From Alphaproteobacteria bacterium (GTDB lineage Bacteria > Pseudomonadota > Alphaproteobacteria > UBA6615): 64,000 nt of DNA. Position numbers and translations under genes: made by a program. Below the pieces are notes generated by a model. The model was not told where the DNA came from. It was given only the letters and a program-made list of their open reading frames with translations, and ran no database searches. This document shows positions 34,895 through 44,997 of this stretch, one piece after another (the first letter of the stretch is position 1; every line of letters begins with the position of its first letter). The stretch is from positions 1 through 64,000 of the forward strand of contig JBDXCV010000013.1 of assembly GCA_039980135.1 (NCBI GenBank), written 5' to 3'.

Positions 34895-36235
34895 TTACGA
34901 ATTCTGGTCGTCTGCGGTGTCTGCACCCTCGATCAGGGATTTTGCATCCGGTGACACCGAGCGGAGATGCAGGTCGCGCTGCGGGAAGGGAATCTCGATC
35001 CCGTGCTCGTGAAACAGGTCCCAGACCCGGAGCAAGACCACGCTCTTGATATTTGATACGCCGGCTTCCGGGTCGCGAATCCAGAAACGTATTTCCAGAT
35101 CGACGGAACTGTCCCCGAAGCCTTTCAGGAGGCATTTGGGCTCGGGATCGCCGACGATACGTTCCTGGTCTTTCGTCGCTTCGACACAAAGCTCGATCGC
35201 CTTGTGAACATCCGAGCCATACGCCACGCCGATGGGCACCCGCAGGCGGACGCGCTTGCCGCTGAATGACCAGTTTTCGACACGCGTGACGATCAGCTCT
35301 TCGTTCGGGATCAGGTGTTCGATCCCGTCGCGCGTGACGACCGAGACGTAACGCGCACCCAGGGACTGGATCCAGCCGTAGGTGCCCGCGACGCCGATCG
35401 TATCGCCCGGTTTGATGGAGCGGTCCATCAGCAAAATGATTCCACTGATGAAGTTGCTCACGATCTTCTGCAGGCCGAAGCCGATTCCAACGCCGAGCGC
35501 GCCGCCGAATACCGCCAATGCCGTGAGGTCGATCCCGACGCTGTTGACGGCAATGAAAATCGCGAAGATGACCAAGAGGATCTTTGCGAGTTTCGTGAAC
35601 AGCACCTGCATCGACGGCGTGACGTTTGGCAGTTTCTTGATCCGGCGCTCGAGCAGGTTGGCGGCCAGATTTGCCAGCCACAACAGCATGACGAGGTAGA
35701 ACAGGCCTTCGATCACACCGAGTGCGCTGATCCGGATCTTGCCGATGCTCAGAGAGATGCCGTCGAGCAGGTCGAGGGCGGGCTGGAGAAGGCCCAGGAT
35801 GTTGAGCGCGGCGATCACCCACACCACAATTGCAATGAACCGCGCCCAGACTTCTTCGCGAACGAACTGGGTGATTAGCCGGATCACGATCCATGCGTTT
35901 ACAAGACTGACTACGACCGACATCAGCTTGTCGCGGAATTCGAGCTGGTCCGCCACAGCGACCGCAAGCCAGAGAAGAACCACCCAGATAATGGGCGTTA
36001 CCAGCGGCAGGAGTGTCCGCCAGATCAACGAAATCTTGGCGTCGAAACGGCTTTTCTCGATCTGCGGTTCGAGCCAGGTGCGGAAGGGAATCGCGATGAT
36101 CCGCGCGGCAAGAAGCGTGACCGCAATCGCGCCGAGTTCCCAGATTGCGGCGAAGGTCAAAATCTCGGCCTCGATCCACATCCGTGCATCGGCGAGCAGT
36201 GACTTCAGAGTTTCGGGGTTTAGCAGCCGGTTCAT
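34895..36235 (-). CDS. Mechanosensitive ion channel, MscS family
   Basis: A 446-residue membrane protein with about five or six hydrophobic segments before the MscS core. The pore-lining TM3 and following loop are seen in GGALGVGIGFGLQKIVSNF, then FISGIILLMDRSIKPGDTI, which begins the cytoplasmic beta domain. FGDSSVDLEIRFWIRDP is the C-terminal alpha/beta part. It releases solutes upon hypo-osmotic shock. The nearby ZntB-like gene is transcribed the same way 26 bases upstream. Confidence 0.92.
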   Translation of the reverse strand: MNRLLNPETLKSLLADARMWIEAEILTFAAIWELGAIAVTLLAARIIAIPFRTWLEPQIEKSRFDAKISLIWRTLLPLVTPIIWVVLLWLAVAVADQLEFRDKLMSVVVSLVNAWIVIRLITQFVREEVWARFIAIVVWVIAALNILGLLQPALDLLDGISLSIGKIRISALGVIEGLFYLVMLLWLANLAANLLERRIKKLPNVTPSMQVLFTKLAKILLVIFAIFIAVNSVGIDLTALAVFGGALGVGIGFGLQKIVSNFISGIILLMDRSIKPGDTIGVAGTYGWIQSLGARYVSVVTRDGIEHLIPNEELIVTRVENWSFSGKRVRLRVPIGVAYGSDVHKAIELCVEATKDQERIVGDPEPKCLLKGFGDSSVDLEIRFWIRDPEAGVSNIKSVVLLRVWDLFHEHGIEIPFPQRDLHLRSVSPDAKSLIEGADTADDQNS

Positions 36236-36261
36236 TTTCTATCGGTCACTGAAGCAGGGGT

Positions 36262-37269
36262 TCATATCCATTTGAGCTTGCGCAACAGGACATATTCAAA
36301 CACACCGAGCACGAGGATGGCAGCGGCGACGATCCAGAAGGCAGCCGGGCTTTCGACCCCGGGCAACCCACCGACATTGATACCGAGCAGTCCGGTCAGA
36401 AGGCTGGGGGGCAAGAGAATGGCGGCGACGACCGTCAGCACATACATCGTACGGTTCATCCGTTCCGACATCTGGTAGTTAAACTCATCCTGTACCGCAG
36501 CCGCGCGCTCGCGTGCGGCTTCCAGGTCTTCGACATACCGCGTCGTCCGGTCGGCAATCTCGCGCAGGAATGCGCGGTTGAGATCGGTGAGCCAGGTGAG
36601 CTTTTCAGCCTGGAGGCGTGACATGGCGTCGCGTTGGGGCGCCAGATAGCGACGCAGGCCAATCGCGCTCCGGCGGGTGCGGACGAGGCGTGCGCGCAGC
36701 CCCTGCGACGCATCTTCCTGAACGGTTTCCTCGATCTCGTCGAGAGTGTCGTCGATCTCCGAGATGACCGGGCCCATTCGATCGATCAGACGATCGGTTA
36801 ATCGCACCAGAAACTCGCCCTGGTCGGCAGGGCCGTCGCCACGCGCGATCATCTCGCGAATGTCGTTCACCGCCATCAGTCGAACATGGCGCAAGGTGAC
36901 AATTCGATCAGGTTCGATCCAGCAACGCACCGCCACCATATCCTCGGGGTCGGCGTCGGGATTGAGGTTTACCCCGCGGAGGATAACGAGGAGCCTGTCC
37001 TGTTCCACCAGGACACGCGGGCGGGCGTCTTCGGACAGAAGCGGTCGTTTGATGGCACTGGGAATGCCGCTGTGATTCTCGATCCACGTTGATGTGCCAG
37101 GATCCTTGCGGTCGAGATGGACCCAGAGCAACCCGTCTTCGGGTTTCCATGCGCGCACGCCGGTCCAGTCGAGCGGCGACCCGCCGCCCTCGCCATCCAG
37201 CAGGAAGGCGCAAATCAGGCCATCGACCTCACCCACGATATCGTCACTCTGTTCCACATCTGATTGCAT
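36262..37269 (-). CDS. Zinc transporter ZntB-like (CorA family)
   Basis: A 335-residue CorA-superfamily protein with a long cytoplasmic N-terminal domain rich in charged helices and two C-terminal membrane helices. The loop between them reads GINVGG, matching ZntB rather than the GMN of Mg-transporting CorA. It was described as a Zn2+ efflux system and later as a proton-driven Zn2+ importer, so direction is left open. It is probably co-transcribed with the MscS-type gene. Confidence 0.88.
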   Translation of the reverse strand: MQSDVEQSDDIVGEVDGLICAFLLDGEGGGSPLDWTGVRAWKPEDGLLWVHLDRKDPGTSTWIENHSGIPSAIKRPLLSEDARPRVLVEQDRLLVILRGVNLNPDADPEDMVAVRCWIEPDRIVTLRHVRLMAVNDIREMIARGDGPADQGEFLVRLTDRLIDRMGPVISEIDDTLDEIEETVQEDASQGLRARLVRTRRSAIGLRRYLAPQRDAMSRLQAEKLTWLTDLNRAFLREIADRTTRYVEDLEAARERAAAVQDEFNYQMSERMNRTMYVLTVVAAILLPPSLLTGLLGINVGGLPGVESPAAFWIVAAAILVLGVFEYVLLRKLKWI

Positions 37270-37377
37270 GTGGTGAGTCTAGTCCAATGGCAGGTAGGTG
37301 CAAGGAATCGTCTGGCGATACCGAGGGACATGGTATGGCGCTTTTCAGTCGGCGGTTGCCGCCGCGCCGGCACCAGA

Positions 37378-38721
37378 CTATGTGGTGCCGGTCCAGCGAT
37401 CGATGACCACGCTGGCCGCCATGTCTCCCGCGACATTCACGACCGTCCGGCACATATCCAGCAGACGATCAACGCCGAGAATTATCGCGATGCCCGCAGC
37501 GGGGATTCCGACGCTTGTGAGGATCGAGGCGAGAATGACGATGCCCACGCCGGGGGTGCCGGGTGAACCGATGGCGGCACCGGTCGCCATGACCACAATC
37601 AGAACCATGCCCGCGATACCGATTTCAACACCGAAAACCTGAGCAAGAAAAAGTGCCGCGACGGCCTGATAAAGCGCGGTGCCCGCCATATTGATGGTCG
37701 TGCCAAGGGGAACGACGAAACGCGCGATACTTACGTCCACGCCCAGTTTTTCCTCCGTGGCCGTCAACGTCGCCGGCATGACGGCGGCAGAACTGGATGT
37801 CGAGAACGCCAACAGCAGAACGTCGCGCGTGGCGCGCAGAAACGCGATTGGCGATAGGCCTCCGAGAACCCGGACGGCCAGCAAGTAGGCCCGGAACAGG
37901 ACAAAAAGCCCCGCCACCACCGCGATGACATACATCCCGGTGCCGATGAGAGCCGAGAGGCCGATGCGGGCGCTCAGTTGTGCGAGAAGACCAAAGACCG
38001 CAAGAGGTGCGAACCGAAGCACGAAGCCGACGATAACCATGCAGGCGGCCTGGACAGACGCGAGAAGCTCGAGCAGGGGTCGACGTTGGTCGGCGCCGGT
38101 CATGACGACGGCGACCCCGAGGATCATGGCGGCAATCACGATCTGCAGCATGTTGCCGCTGGTGAAGGTCGTCAGCGGGTCGGTGGGGAACAGGCCGGTA
38201 ATAAGGTTCGGTATCTCCGACATGCCGGGCGCACCTGCGGGGCTCGCCACCGGTGCTGCGGTTGCTCCGTCCGGGCCGAGTGCGGCGTCGAGAACCGAGC
38301 GCTCGATAAAGCTGCCGGGCCTGAGCAGAAGTGCGCTGCCGATTCCGATCACGACGGCAACGATCGTCGAGATGACGAAGAACAGGCTGGTCTTCAGGCC
38401 GAGTGCGCCGAGACCCTGTGTGCCTTGACCGGCCGCGATCCCGCGGATGACCGAGGCGACAACGAGCGGGACGACCACGAACTGTATGGCGAGGAGGAAT
38501 AGTTTTCCGGGCAGCGCCACCCAGGCGCCAATCACGTCGGCAATATCGGGGGCGATGAGCCCCGATGTCGGGCCGATCAGAATGCCGAACCCGACGCCGG
38601 CTGCCATGGCGATCAGGACCTGGAGCCAGAGGCGTTGGCGCACCAGAGGCAACAGCCGGTTGGCGAGATATGGGAGCGAGCGCGGCAATGCGACGGATTG
38701 GTGCCATTCATCTCTGTTCAT
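37378..38721 (-). CDS. Dicarboxylate/amino acid:cation symporter (DAACS family)
   Basis: A 447-residue inner-membrane symporter of the GltP/DctA type, starting MNRDEWHQSVALPRSL (38721). It has about eight membrane segments plus hairpins. Family features are FSTSSSAAVMPATL (serine-rich re-entrant hairpin 1), GTTINMAGTALYQAV (TM7 NMxGT-like cation site) and GSPGTPGVGIVILASILTS (hairpin 2 region). It takes up dicarboxylates or acidic/neutral amino acids with Na+ or H+. The substrate is not determined and it is not obviously part of an operon. Confidence 0.92.
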   Translation of the reverse strand: MNRDEWHQSVALPRSLPYLANRLLPLVRQRLWLQVLIAMAAGVGFGILIGPTSGLIAPDIADVIGAWVALPGKLFLLAIQFVVVPLVVASVIRGIAAGQGTQGLGALGLKTSLFFVISTIVAVVIGIGSALLLRPGSFIERSVLDAALGPDGATAAPVASPAGAPGMSEIPNLITGLFPTDPLTTFTSGNMLQIVIAAMILGVAVVMTGADQRRPLLELLASVQAACMVIVGFVLRFAPLAVFGLLAQLSARIGLSALIGTGMYVIAVVAGLFVLFRAYLLAVRVLGGLSPIAFLRATRDVLLLAFSTSSSAAVMPATLTATEEKLGVDVSIARFVVPLGTTINMAGTALYQAVAALFLAQVFGVEIGIAGMVLIVVMATGAAIGSPGTPGVGIVILASILTSVGIPAAGIAIILGVDRLLDMCRTVVNVAGDMAASVVIDRWTGTT

Positions 38722-38824
38722 GGTTATGTGTCCGCCTGGTTCAACTGGTATCACAAGGGCACAATCGTACCCGTGCGGCACAAGAAGTCGTTTGATGTGA
38801 CGCAATCCCGTGGAGCACCGAAAA

Positions 38825-40045
38825 ATGAATACGGAAAAATTCGAATTTCCCGGCCATTCAGGCGAGATGCTGGCCGCCCGAGTAGACGCGCCGGACCAGC
38901 CCCCCCGCGCCTATGCGCTGTTTGCCCATTGTTTCACATGCACCAAGGATATCTATGCGGCCTCACGGATCGCCCGCGCGCTGACCGAAACAGGTATTGC
39001 GGTCGTCCGGTTCGACTTTACCGGCCTCGGCCATTCCGAAGGCGAGTTCGCAAATACTAATTTTTCCTCCAATGTTGAGGACCTTGTGGCGGCGGCAGAT
39101 CATATGCGCGACGTGCTGTCCGCACCGGACCTAATCATCGGGCACAGCCTGGGCGGGGCGGCAGTTCTCGCGGCGGCCGGAAAGATCGATGAGGTGAAGG
39201 CCGTGGTGACCATCGGTGCGCCTTCGGAACCCGCGCATCTGACACACATGTTTCAGGATTCGGCGGACGAGATCGAAACGGTCGGCGAGGCAAAAATGCT
39301 GTTGGCAGGCCGTGAGTTCACCATCAAGAAGCAGTTCCTCGACGATATCCGGGGGCAGTCCCTGACGGAATGTCTGGCAAATCTGGGCCGCGCCCTGCTG
39401 GTCATGCACAGCCCGGTCGATAACACCGTCGGGATCGAGAATGCCGCGGCGATCTTTGGGGCGGCGAAGCACCCGAAGAGTTTTGTCTCCCTGGATGACG
39501 CCGATCACCTGGTGTCGAGGAAAGCCGATGCGGAATATGCCGCGACCGTGCTGGCGAGCTGGGCCAGCCGCTACCTTCCCGCATACAAGGAATCCGATGA
39601 CGCAGGGCCGTCTGCGAATGAAGGCGAACTCGTGGTCGCGGAGACCGGAGAAAACCCGTTCGCCCAGGCGATCAGCGCCGGTGTGCACAGTCTGCGCGCG
39701 GACGAGCCGCTGAAAATCGGCGGCGGGAACACCGGGCCCACGCCCTATGACTTGCTGCTGGCGGGGCTTGGTGCGTGCACGTCGATGACGATCCGGATGT
39801 ATGCCGACCGTAAGAAATGGCCGCTTGAGCGCGCTGTCGTGCGTCTCAAGCACGACAAGATCCATGCCGACGATTGCGCCGCGTGTGAAACCACGGAGGG
39901 GCGCGTCGACAGGATTGAAAGAATTGTCGAACTCACAGGCGATCTCGGCGATGAACAACGCGCGCGATTGTTGGAGATCGCCGACAAATGCCCGGTTCAC
40001 CGGACGCTTGAGAGTGAGGTAAAAGTGGAGACCCGGCTTGCGTAG
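38825..40045 (+). CDS. Bifunctional alpha/beta hydrolase - OsmC fusion
   Basis: A 406-residue fusion starting at the ATG at 38825. Residues 1-255 are an alpha/beta-hydrolase with nucleophile elbow GHSLGGAAVL and a C-terminal His (DADHLV). Residues 275-406 are an OsmC/Ohr-like domain with two reactive Cys positions, LGACTSMT and KCPVHRTL. This combination is a known fused family. The OsmC part would reduce organic peroxides and the hydrolase part acts on an unknown ester or acyl substrate. It stands alone, convergent with the CopD-like gene. Confidence 0.92.
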   Translation: MNTEKFEFPGHSGEMLAARVDAPDQPPRAYALFAHCFTCTKDIYAASRIARALTETGIAVVRFDFTGLGHSEGEFANTNFSSNVEDLVAAADHMRDVLSAPDLIIGHSLGGAAVLAAAGKIDEVKAVVTIGAPSEPAHLTHMFQDSADEIETVGEAKMLLAGREFTIKKQFLDDIRGQSLTECLANLGRALLVMHSPVDNTVGIENAAAIFGAAKHPKSFVSLDDADHLVSRKADAEYAATVLASWASRYLPAYKESDDAGPSANEGELVVAETGENPFAQAISAGVHSLRADEPLKIGGGNTGPTPYDLLLAGLGACTSMTIRMYADRKKWPLERAVVRLKHDKIHADDCAACETTEGRVDRIERIVELTGDLGDEQRARLLEIADKCPVHRTLESEVKVETRLA

Positions 40046-40059
40046 TCAGGGGTCGATAT

Positions 40060-40521
40060 TCACGTCCACCAGCGCCCGCCGGCGCCCATCACCACGACGA
40101 TCAGGCCGAGCGGCAGGTTCACGGCGATGATCTTGCGAATGCGGTCCAGGTCCTTGCCGGCCTGCGGCCAGTTCTCATCGTCCACCGCCTCGCGAAAATC
40201 GGCCCAGGCGCCCCAATAAAGCCAGGCGAAGAGCAGGAACATGATCCAGGCAACACCCTGCATGATGTGTACGTGGGAGCCGGCGAAGGCGAAGCCGCCC
40301 TGGACCGTGAACAATACCCAGTACCCCGAGGCGAACAGCGCGATGATCGACAGCCAGACCCAGGGAAAGAACCTTCCAAATACTGTGTACATCAGCTGGA
40401 GTCGTTCGGCCGGCTGGGCGAGCGCGACCAGAGCCGGGCGCAGGCAGACATAGATCACAAACATGCCGCCGACCCAGATGACGGCGGCGAGGATGTGAAT
40501 GGACAGAGCGAGCGTTGTCAT
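40060..40521 (-). CDS. CopD/DUF2269-like integral membrane protein
   Basis: A 153-residue protein with four hydrophobic segments (about 5-25, 48-70, 82-105 and 130-150). Its N-terminus LALSIHILAAVIWVGGMFVI resembles CopD and related small membrane proteins, with a conserved His in TM1 and another in SHVHIMQG. These His residues could bind haem or copper. Function is unknown. It is divergent from the Anbu operon, 78 bases away. Confidence 0.8.
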   Translation of the reverse strand: MTTLALSIHILAAVIWVGGMFVIYVCLRPALVALAQPAERLQLMYTVFGRFFPWVWLSIIALFASGYWVLFTVQGGFAFAGSHVHIMQGVAWIMFLLFAWLYWGAWADFREAVDDENWPQAGKDLDRIRKIIAVNLPLGLIVVVMGAGGRWWT

Positions 40522-40599
40522 GGTGACCTCACAAATAATGCTTCATCGTCACGGGTTTCCCTTTCACTGGATACCGCGCGTCGCTACCCTGTTGTCAGA

Positions 40600-42063
40600 A
40601 TGGTCAACGCGCGAACAAGAAAACCCGTGACACCACTTGGTCCGCTCGATGCGTATGACCAGGGCGATTACTTTTGCGAGATGTTCGGTCGAAATGGGTT
40701 GTCGCACACCCGACGAATTCGTGAACACCTCGCCTCGATGGACAGCGCGACTCTTCGCCGCCGCTCCAAGGATGCCGAGCGCGAACTGTTCAATCTCGGC
40801 ATCACCTTCACCGTCTATACCGACCGGGACGCGATCGATCGAATCCTGCCTTTCGACGTTATCCCGCGGGTGCTGTCGAATAAGGACTGGGAGACGATCG
40901 AAAGCGGTGTGAAGCAGCGTGTCGCCGCGCTGAACCTGTTCCTGCACGATATCTACCATGACGGAAAGATATTCAAGGACGGCATCATTCCCGAGGAACT
41001 TGTTCGTGGGAACAAGAACTATCGCCCCGAGATGGAAGGTGTCTCGCCGCCGCAGGGCACCTATGTGCATATTTGTGGAACGGACCTGGTGCGCGACGAG
41101 AAGGGCAAGTTCCGGGTGCTCGAGGACAATGCGCGTACCCCGTCTGGTGTGTCCTATGTGATCGAGAATCGCCACTTGATGATGCGCGCGTTTCCGGATC
41201 TCGCCGATGGCGTCCCGATCATGGATGTGGACGATTACGGGCGCCGCCTGATGCGCGCCCTCTCGGCTGTGGCGCCGAAGGGCGTGTCGGATCCGAATGT
41301 GGTAATTCTGTCGCCCGGCGTATTCAACTCGGCCTATTTCGAGCATGTATTTCTGGCACGCGAGATGGGCGGCCCCCTTGTGGAGGGGCGGGATCTGCTT
41401 GTCGAAAACGACAAGGTCTATATGCGGACAACGCGGGGCAACGAGCCGGTACATGTTATTTATCGCCGGATTGACGATGAGTTTCTCGACCCGCAGGCGT
41501 TCAATCCCGACAGCATGCTGGGCGTGCCGGGCCTGTTCGAGGCCTATCGGAAGGGCAATGTCACCCTGGCGAACGCGGTGGGTACCGGCGTGGCGGACGA
41601 CAAGGCCGTCTATGCCTATATGCCGCGCATTATCCGCTACTATCTCGACGAAGACGCGATCATTCAGAACGTCCCGACGAACATCTGCCGCGAGGCGGAC
41701 GGGCTGGCGCAGACCCTCGATAATCTCGATCAACTCGTCACCAAGCCGGTCGGTGAATCGGGTGGTTACGGGGTCGTGATCGGGCCGCGCGCGAGCAAGC
41801 GCGAACTCTCCCAGTTGCGCGCGAAGCTTGTTGCCGACCCGAATAATTTCATCAGTCAGCCGCTGGTCAGCCTGTCGGTGTCACCGACCCTGATCGGCCG
41901 AAATGTCGAGCCGCGTCATGTGGACCTGCGCCCGTTTGCGCTGACGGGTGATAGTACATGGGTACTGCCGGGCGGCCTAACGCGGGTGGCCATGAAACGC
42001 GGTTCGCTGATCGTAAACTCGTCGCAGGGCGGCGGATCGAAGGATACCTGGGTCCTTGGCTAG
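40600..42063 (+). CDS. Circularly permuted ATP-grasp protein (COG2308), Anbu operon
   Basis: A 487-residue protein of the circularly permuted type 2 ATP-grasp family. Segments include ERELFNLGITFTVYTD, FLHDIYHDGKIFKDGIIP, VLEDNARTPSGVSYVIENR and KPVGESGGYGVVIGP, which carry the nucleotide-binding residues. Members are predicted peptide or amide ligases. The start is set at the ATG at 40600. The stop overlaps the next gene by eight bases. This gene, alpha-E, transglutaminase and Anbu form a widely conserved proteobacterial operon of predicted peptide synthesis and processing functions. Confidence 0.93.
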   Translation: MVNARTRKPVTPLGPLDAYDQGDYFCEMFGRNGLSHTRRIREHLASMDSATLRRRSKDAERELFNLGITFTVYTDRDAIDRILPFDVIPRVLSNKDWETIESGVKQRVAALNLFLHDIYHDGKIFKDGIIPEELVRGNKNYRPEMEGVSPPQGTYVHICGTDLVRDEKGKFRVLEDNARTPSGVSYVIENRHLMMRAFPDLADGVPIMDVDDYGRRLMRALSAVAPKGVSDPNVVILSPGVFNSAYFEHVFLAREMGGPLVEGRDLLVENDKVYMRTTRGNEPVHVIYRRIDDEFLDPQAFNPDSMLGVPGLFEAYRKGNVTLANAVGTGVADDKAVYAYMPRIIRYYLDEDAIIQNVPTNICREADGLAQTLDNLDQLVTKPVGESGGYGVVIGPRASKRELSQLRAKLVADPNNFISQPLVSLSVSPTLIGRNVEPRHVDLRPFALTGDSTWVLPGGLTRVAMKRGSLIVNSSQGGGSKDTWVLG

Positions 42064-42997
42064 TCTCGTCGCACGCTTCGGCTGGAATGTTTTCTGGATG
42101 GGCCGCTATGTCGAGCGGGCAGAGGCGCTCGCGCGGATTCTCGACATCAACGAAACCTATGCGCGCGATAAGCCGGAAGGCCCCGATTGGCTCCGGGTGC
42201 TGGATCTCTACGCGGACACGAAACGTTTCACCGAGAGCAACGAGGTGGCGGACGCGGCGTCGGTATCCAATTTTTATATGCTCGATCGCAACAATCCGAC
42301 GTCGATTGCGTCCTCCGTCGCCTCGGCGCGCGAGAATGCGCGTTCGGTGCGCCATCTGATCAGCACCGAGATGTGGACCCATCTCAATATGTTCCACAAT
42401 CAGATCGGGGGCCTGACTCAACGCGACATCCGGCTGAACAATCTTTCGCGGGTTTGCGCCGATATCAGGCTCGATTGCCAGAGCTTCGAAGGGATTGCCG
42501 AGGGAACGTTCTTCCGTGGCGAGGCCTGGTGTTTCTATCAGATGGGCAAGTATCTCGAACGCGCCGATCAGACCACCCGCATCCTCGATATGGGTTATGA
42601 CCGAATCACCGACATTGAAGCCGACGGGCGCGATTCGATTCACTGGAGCGTGCTGTTGCGTTCGGTCGCGGGTTATCACGCCTTTCGCAGTCTTTATCCC
42701 GCCGGCTCCAGTGCGCGCGATATTGCCGGGTTCCTTCTCTATGATCAGGAATTCCCGCGGGCCGTAGCTCTCTGTGTCGAGCGGGTGACCGCCCGGCTCC
42801 ACGAGCTTGAAGATCGTCATGACCATCTTCGTCATGCGCGGGTCGAAGAGGCGCGGCGTTCTCTTGCCTTCACGCTCGAAACCGGCCTTGGCCAGCGCGT
42901 CACACCCAAACGATTGCACAAGTTCATCGACGATCTGCAGATCGCGCTCGGTGACGTTTCGGCCGAAATTGGCAACGCCTATCTGTTGTCGACTTAG
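42056..42997 (+). CDS. Alpha-E domain protein (COG2307/DUF403), Anbu operon
   Basis: A 313-residue, almost all-helical protein starting at a TTG inside the end of the ATP-grasp gene. The alpha-E N-terminal signature FGWNVFWMGRYVERAEALAR is clear, and WCFYQMGKYLERADQTTRIL and SVAGYHAFRSLYPA are further conserved segments. Biochemical function is unknown. It is a constant partner of the ATP-grasp protein and is sometimes fused with it. The frame immediately upstream offers no better start. Confidence 0.92.
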   Translation: MASLVARFGWNVFWMGRYVERAEALARILDINETYARDKPEGPDWLRVLDLYADTKRFTESNEVADAASVSNFYMLDRNNPTSIASSVASARENARSVRHLISTEMWTHLNMFHNQIGGLTQRDIRLNNLSRVCADIRLDCQSFEGIAEGTFFRGEAWCFYQMGKYLERADQTTRILDMGYDRITDIEADGRDSIHWSVLLRSVAGYHAFRSLYPAGSSARDIAGFLLYDQEFPRAVALCVERVTARLHELEDRHDHLRHARVEEARRSLAFTLETGLGQRVTPKRLHKFIDDLQIALGDVSAEIGNAYLLST

Positions 42998-43035
42998 TTT
43001 CGGTTCTGCGCAGCTGAACGAAAACTGAGGCGTTC

Positions 43036-43950
43036 ATGAATTTTGGCGAAGTCCTCCAGGAGATCGCGGCTGAGGCGCCTCTGCTGGTTGGGCAGGGCAG
43101 GGTTGCAAGCTACATCCCCGCGCTGGCGGAGATATCGCCGCAGAAATTCGGCATGGCAGTCCACACAGTTGACGGGGTCAGGTTTTCCGTCGGTGATGCG
43201 ACCGAGGCATTCTCGATCCAGAGCATATCCAAGGTGTTCTCGCTGATGCTGGCGATGCGGATCGTCGGCGATGATCTGTGGACGCGGGTCGGCCGTGAAC
43301 CGTCCGGCAACGCCTTCAATTCCCTTGTGCAGCTTGAATATGAACAAGGAATTCCGCGAAATCCGTTCATCAATGCCGGCGCCCTGGTGGTTATCGACGC
43401 GCTTGTGACGAAACTGCATGAGGCAAAGAACTGCTTTCTGGAATTCGCGCGGGGCCTTGCGGACGATCCGGATATTGCCTTCGATGAGGCCGTCGCGCAT
43501 TCCGAGGACACCCACGGCCATGTGAACAAGGCGCTGGTCAATTTTCTGAAGGCGTATGGCAACATCCACAACGATATCCATTTCGTTCTGGATGCCTATT
43601 TTCATCATTGTGCTCTGGCGATGAGCTGCACCCAGTTGGCGCATGCGTTTCTGCCGCTCGCCAACAACGGTATGTCCCAGAGTGCTGAAGATTCAGTGCT
43701 GACGGCGCGCCAGGCGCGCCAGGTGAACTCACTGATGCTGACCTGCGGGTTGTACGACGCGGTTGGAAAATTCGCGTATCGTGTTGGCCTGCCTGCAAAA
43801 AGCGGTGTCGGGGGCGGCATTGTCGCCGTGGTTCCGGGTGAGATGACCATTGCCGTGTGGGCGCCGGAACTGGATGAGACCGGAAACTCGGTGATGGGGA
43901 CCCGTGCGCTGGAGCTATTTGCGCAGATCACCCAGAGGTCGATTTTTTAA
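43036..43950 (+). CDS. glsA: Glutaminase
   Basis: A 304-residue serine-dependent beta-lactamase-fold glutaminase. The catalytic SxxK is in FSIQSISKVFSL, followed by GREPSGNAFNSLVQLE, PRNPFINAGALV and GGIVAVVPGEMTIAVWAPEL, all hallmark blocks. It hydrolyses glutamine to glutamate and ammonia in the cytoplasm. It sits 38 bases after the alpha-E gene and 73 bases before the transglutaminase gene, on the same strand. It therefore appears inserted into the Anbu operon and probably shares its transcript. Confidence 0.95.
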   Translation: MNFGEVLQEIAAEAPLLVGQGRVASYIPALAEISPQKFGMAVHTVDGVRFSVGDATEAFSIQSISKVFSLMLAMRIVGDDLWTRVGREPSGNAFNSLVQLEYEQGIPRNPFINAGALVVIDALVTKLHEAKNCFLEFARGLADDPDIAFDEAVAHSEDTHGHVNKALVNFLKAYGNIHNDIHFVLDAYFHHCALAMSCTQLAHAFLPLANNGMSQSAEDSVLTARQARQVNSLMLTCGLYDAVGKFAYRVGLPAKSGVGGGIVAVVPGEMTIAVWAPELDETGNSVMGTRALELFAQITQRSIF

Positions 43951-44023
43951 GTCTTTGGTGAGTCGTGGGTCTATACAACCATCAGCCCAATAATTGGGCA
44001 CTTGGCGCGGGGGACTTACACAA

Positions 44024-44923
44024 GTGCAACGACTTACGGTCAATCACGTAACGACCTACCGTTATCTACGCCCGGTGAAGTTTCACGACCATCGAATGAT
44101 GTTCAGGCCGCGCGACAGTCATGATTTGCGACTGTTCGATGCCTCCCTGACCATTGCACCGGCGGCCGATATTCGCTGGTATCACGATGTCTTCGGCAAT
44201 TCGGTTGCCGTGGCGGCGTTTACGGAGATGGCGGATACCCTGCATTTCGAGAGCCAGATCGTGCTCGACCGCTATCCGCTCGAAACGCCGGAATTCCCGA
44301 TCGAGGACTATGCCCGCCAGATTCCATTCAGTTACCCCGCGAGCGAAGTGCCGGATCTTGGGCGCACGATCGAACGCCATTATCCCGATCCCGAACGCCG
44401 GGTGACCGAATGGACTCGACGTTTCCTGGGGAATGGGACCGGCGGCATTGATACGGAAGATTTTCTGATTTCGGTGACGCGGGCGATCCAGAGCGAATTC
44501 GGCTACGAGGCGCGCTATGAACCGGGTGTGCAGACCCCTGTCGAGACGCTGGAGCGCGGGTCCGGGACCTGCCGTGACTATGCGTTGTTCATGATGGAAG
44601 CGGTGCGCAGCGTTGGTCTGGCGGCGCGTTTCGTCAGCGGTTATCTCTACGATCCGAGTATCGATGGCGGAACCGGCGAGGTGACCGGCGCCGGCGCGAC
44701 CCATGCCTGGGTGCAGGTTTACCTGCCGGGCGCGGGGTGGGTGGAGTTCGATCCGACCAACGGGTCGTATGGCGGCCACAATCTCGTGCCGATTGCCTTC
44801 GCCCGGGAACCGCAGCAGGCGATCCCCGTGTCGGGATCATTCGATGGGGCTTCCGAGGATTTTCTGAGCATGTATGTGGACGTGCAGGTGCACGCGCTTC
44901 AGGTTTTCGATCAGACGGCCTGA
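44024..44923 (+). CDS. Transglutaminase-like protease-fold protein, Anbu operon
   Basis: A 299-residue protein with a bacterial transglutaminase N-terminal beta domain (VNHVTTYRYLRPVKFHDHRM) and a core with the full Cys-His-Asp triad: GSGTCRDYALFMMEAV, then THAWVQVYLPGAGWVEFDPTNG. The GTG at 44024 is the chosen start; the frame is open to 43994. Proteins of this group are predicted peptidases or amidases working with the ATP-grasp and alpha-E proteins. It lies 74 bases upstream of the Anbu gene. Confidence 0.92.
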   Translation: MQRLTVNHVTTYRYLRPVKFHDHRMMFRPRDSHDLRLFDASLTIAPAADIRWYHDVFGNSVAVAAFTEMADTLHFESQIVLDRYPLETPEFPIEDYARQIPFSYPASEVPDLGRTIERHYPDPERRVTEWTRRFLGNGTGGIDTEDFLISVTRAIQSEFGYEARYEPGVQTPVETLERGSGTCRDYALFMMEAVRSVGLAARFVSGYLYDPSIDGGTGEVTGAGATHAWVQVYLPGAGWVEFDPTNGSYGGHNLVPIAFAREPQQAIPVSGSFDGASEDFLSMYVDVQVHALQVFDQTA

Positions 44924-44997
44924 TCCGCGACAATTTTCGCTTGCCGCCGAAGACGGACTGACCCAAATTTTCCGACCATGAATTTCAGGATATCGAC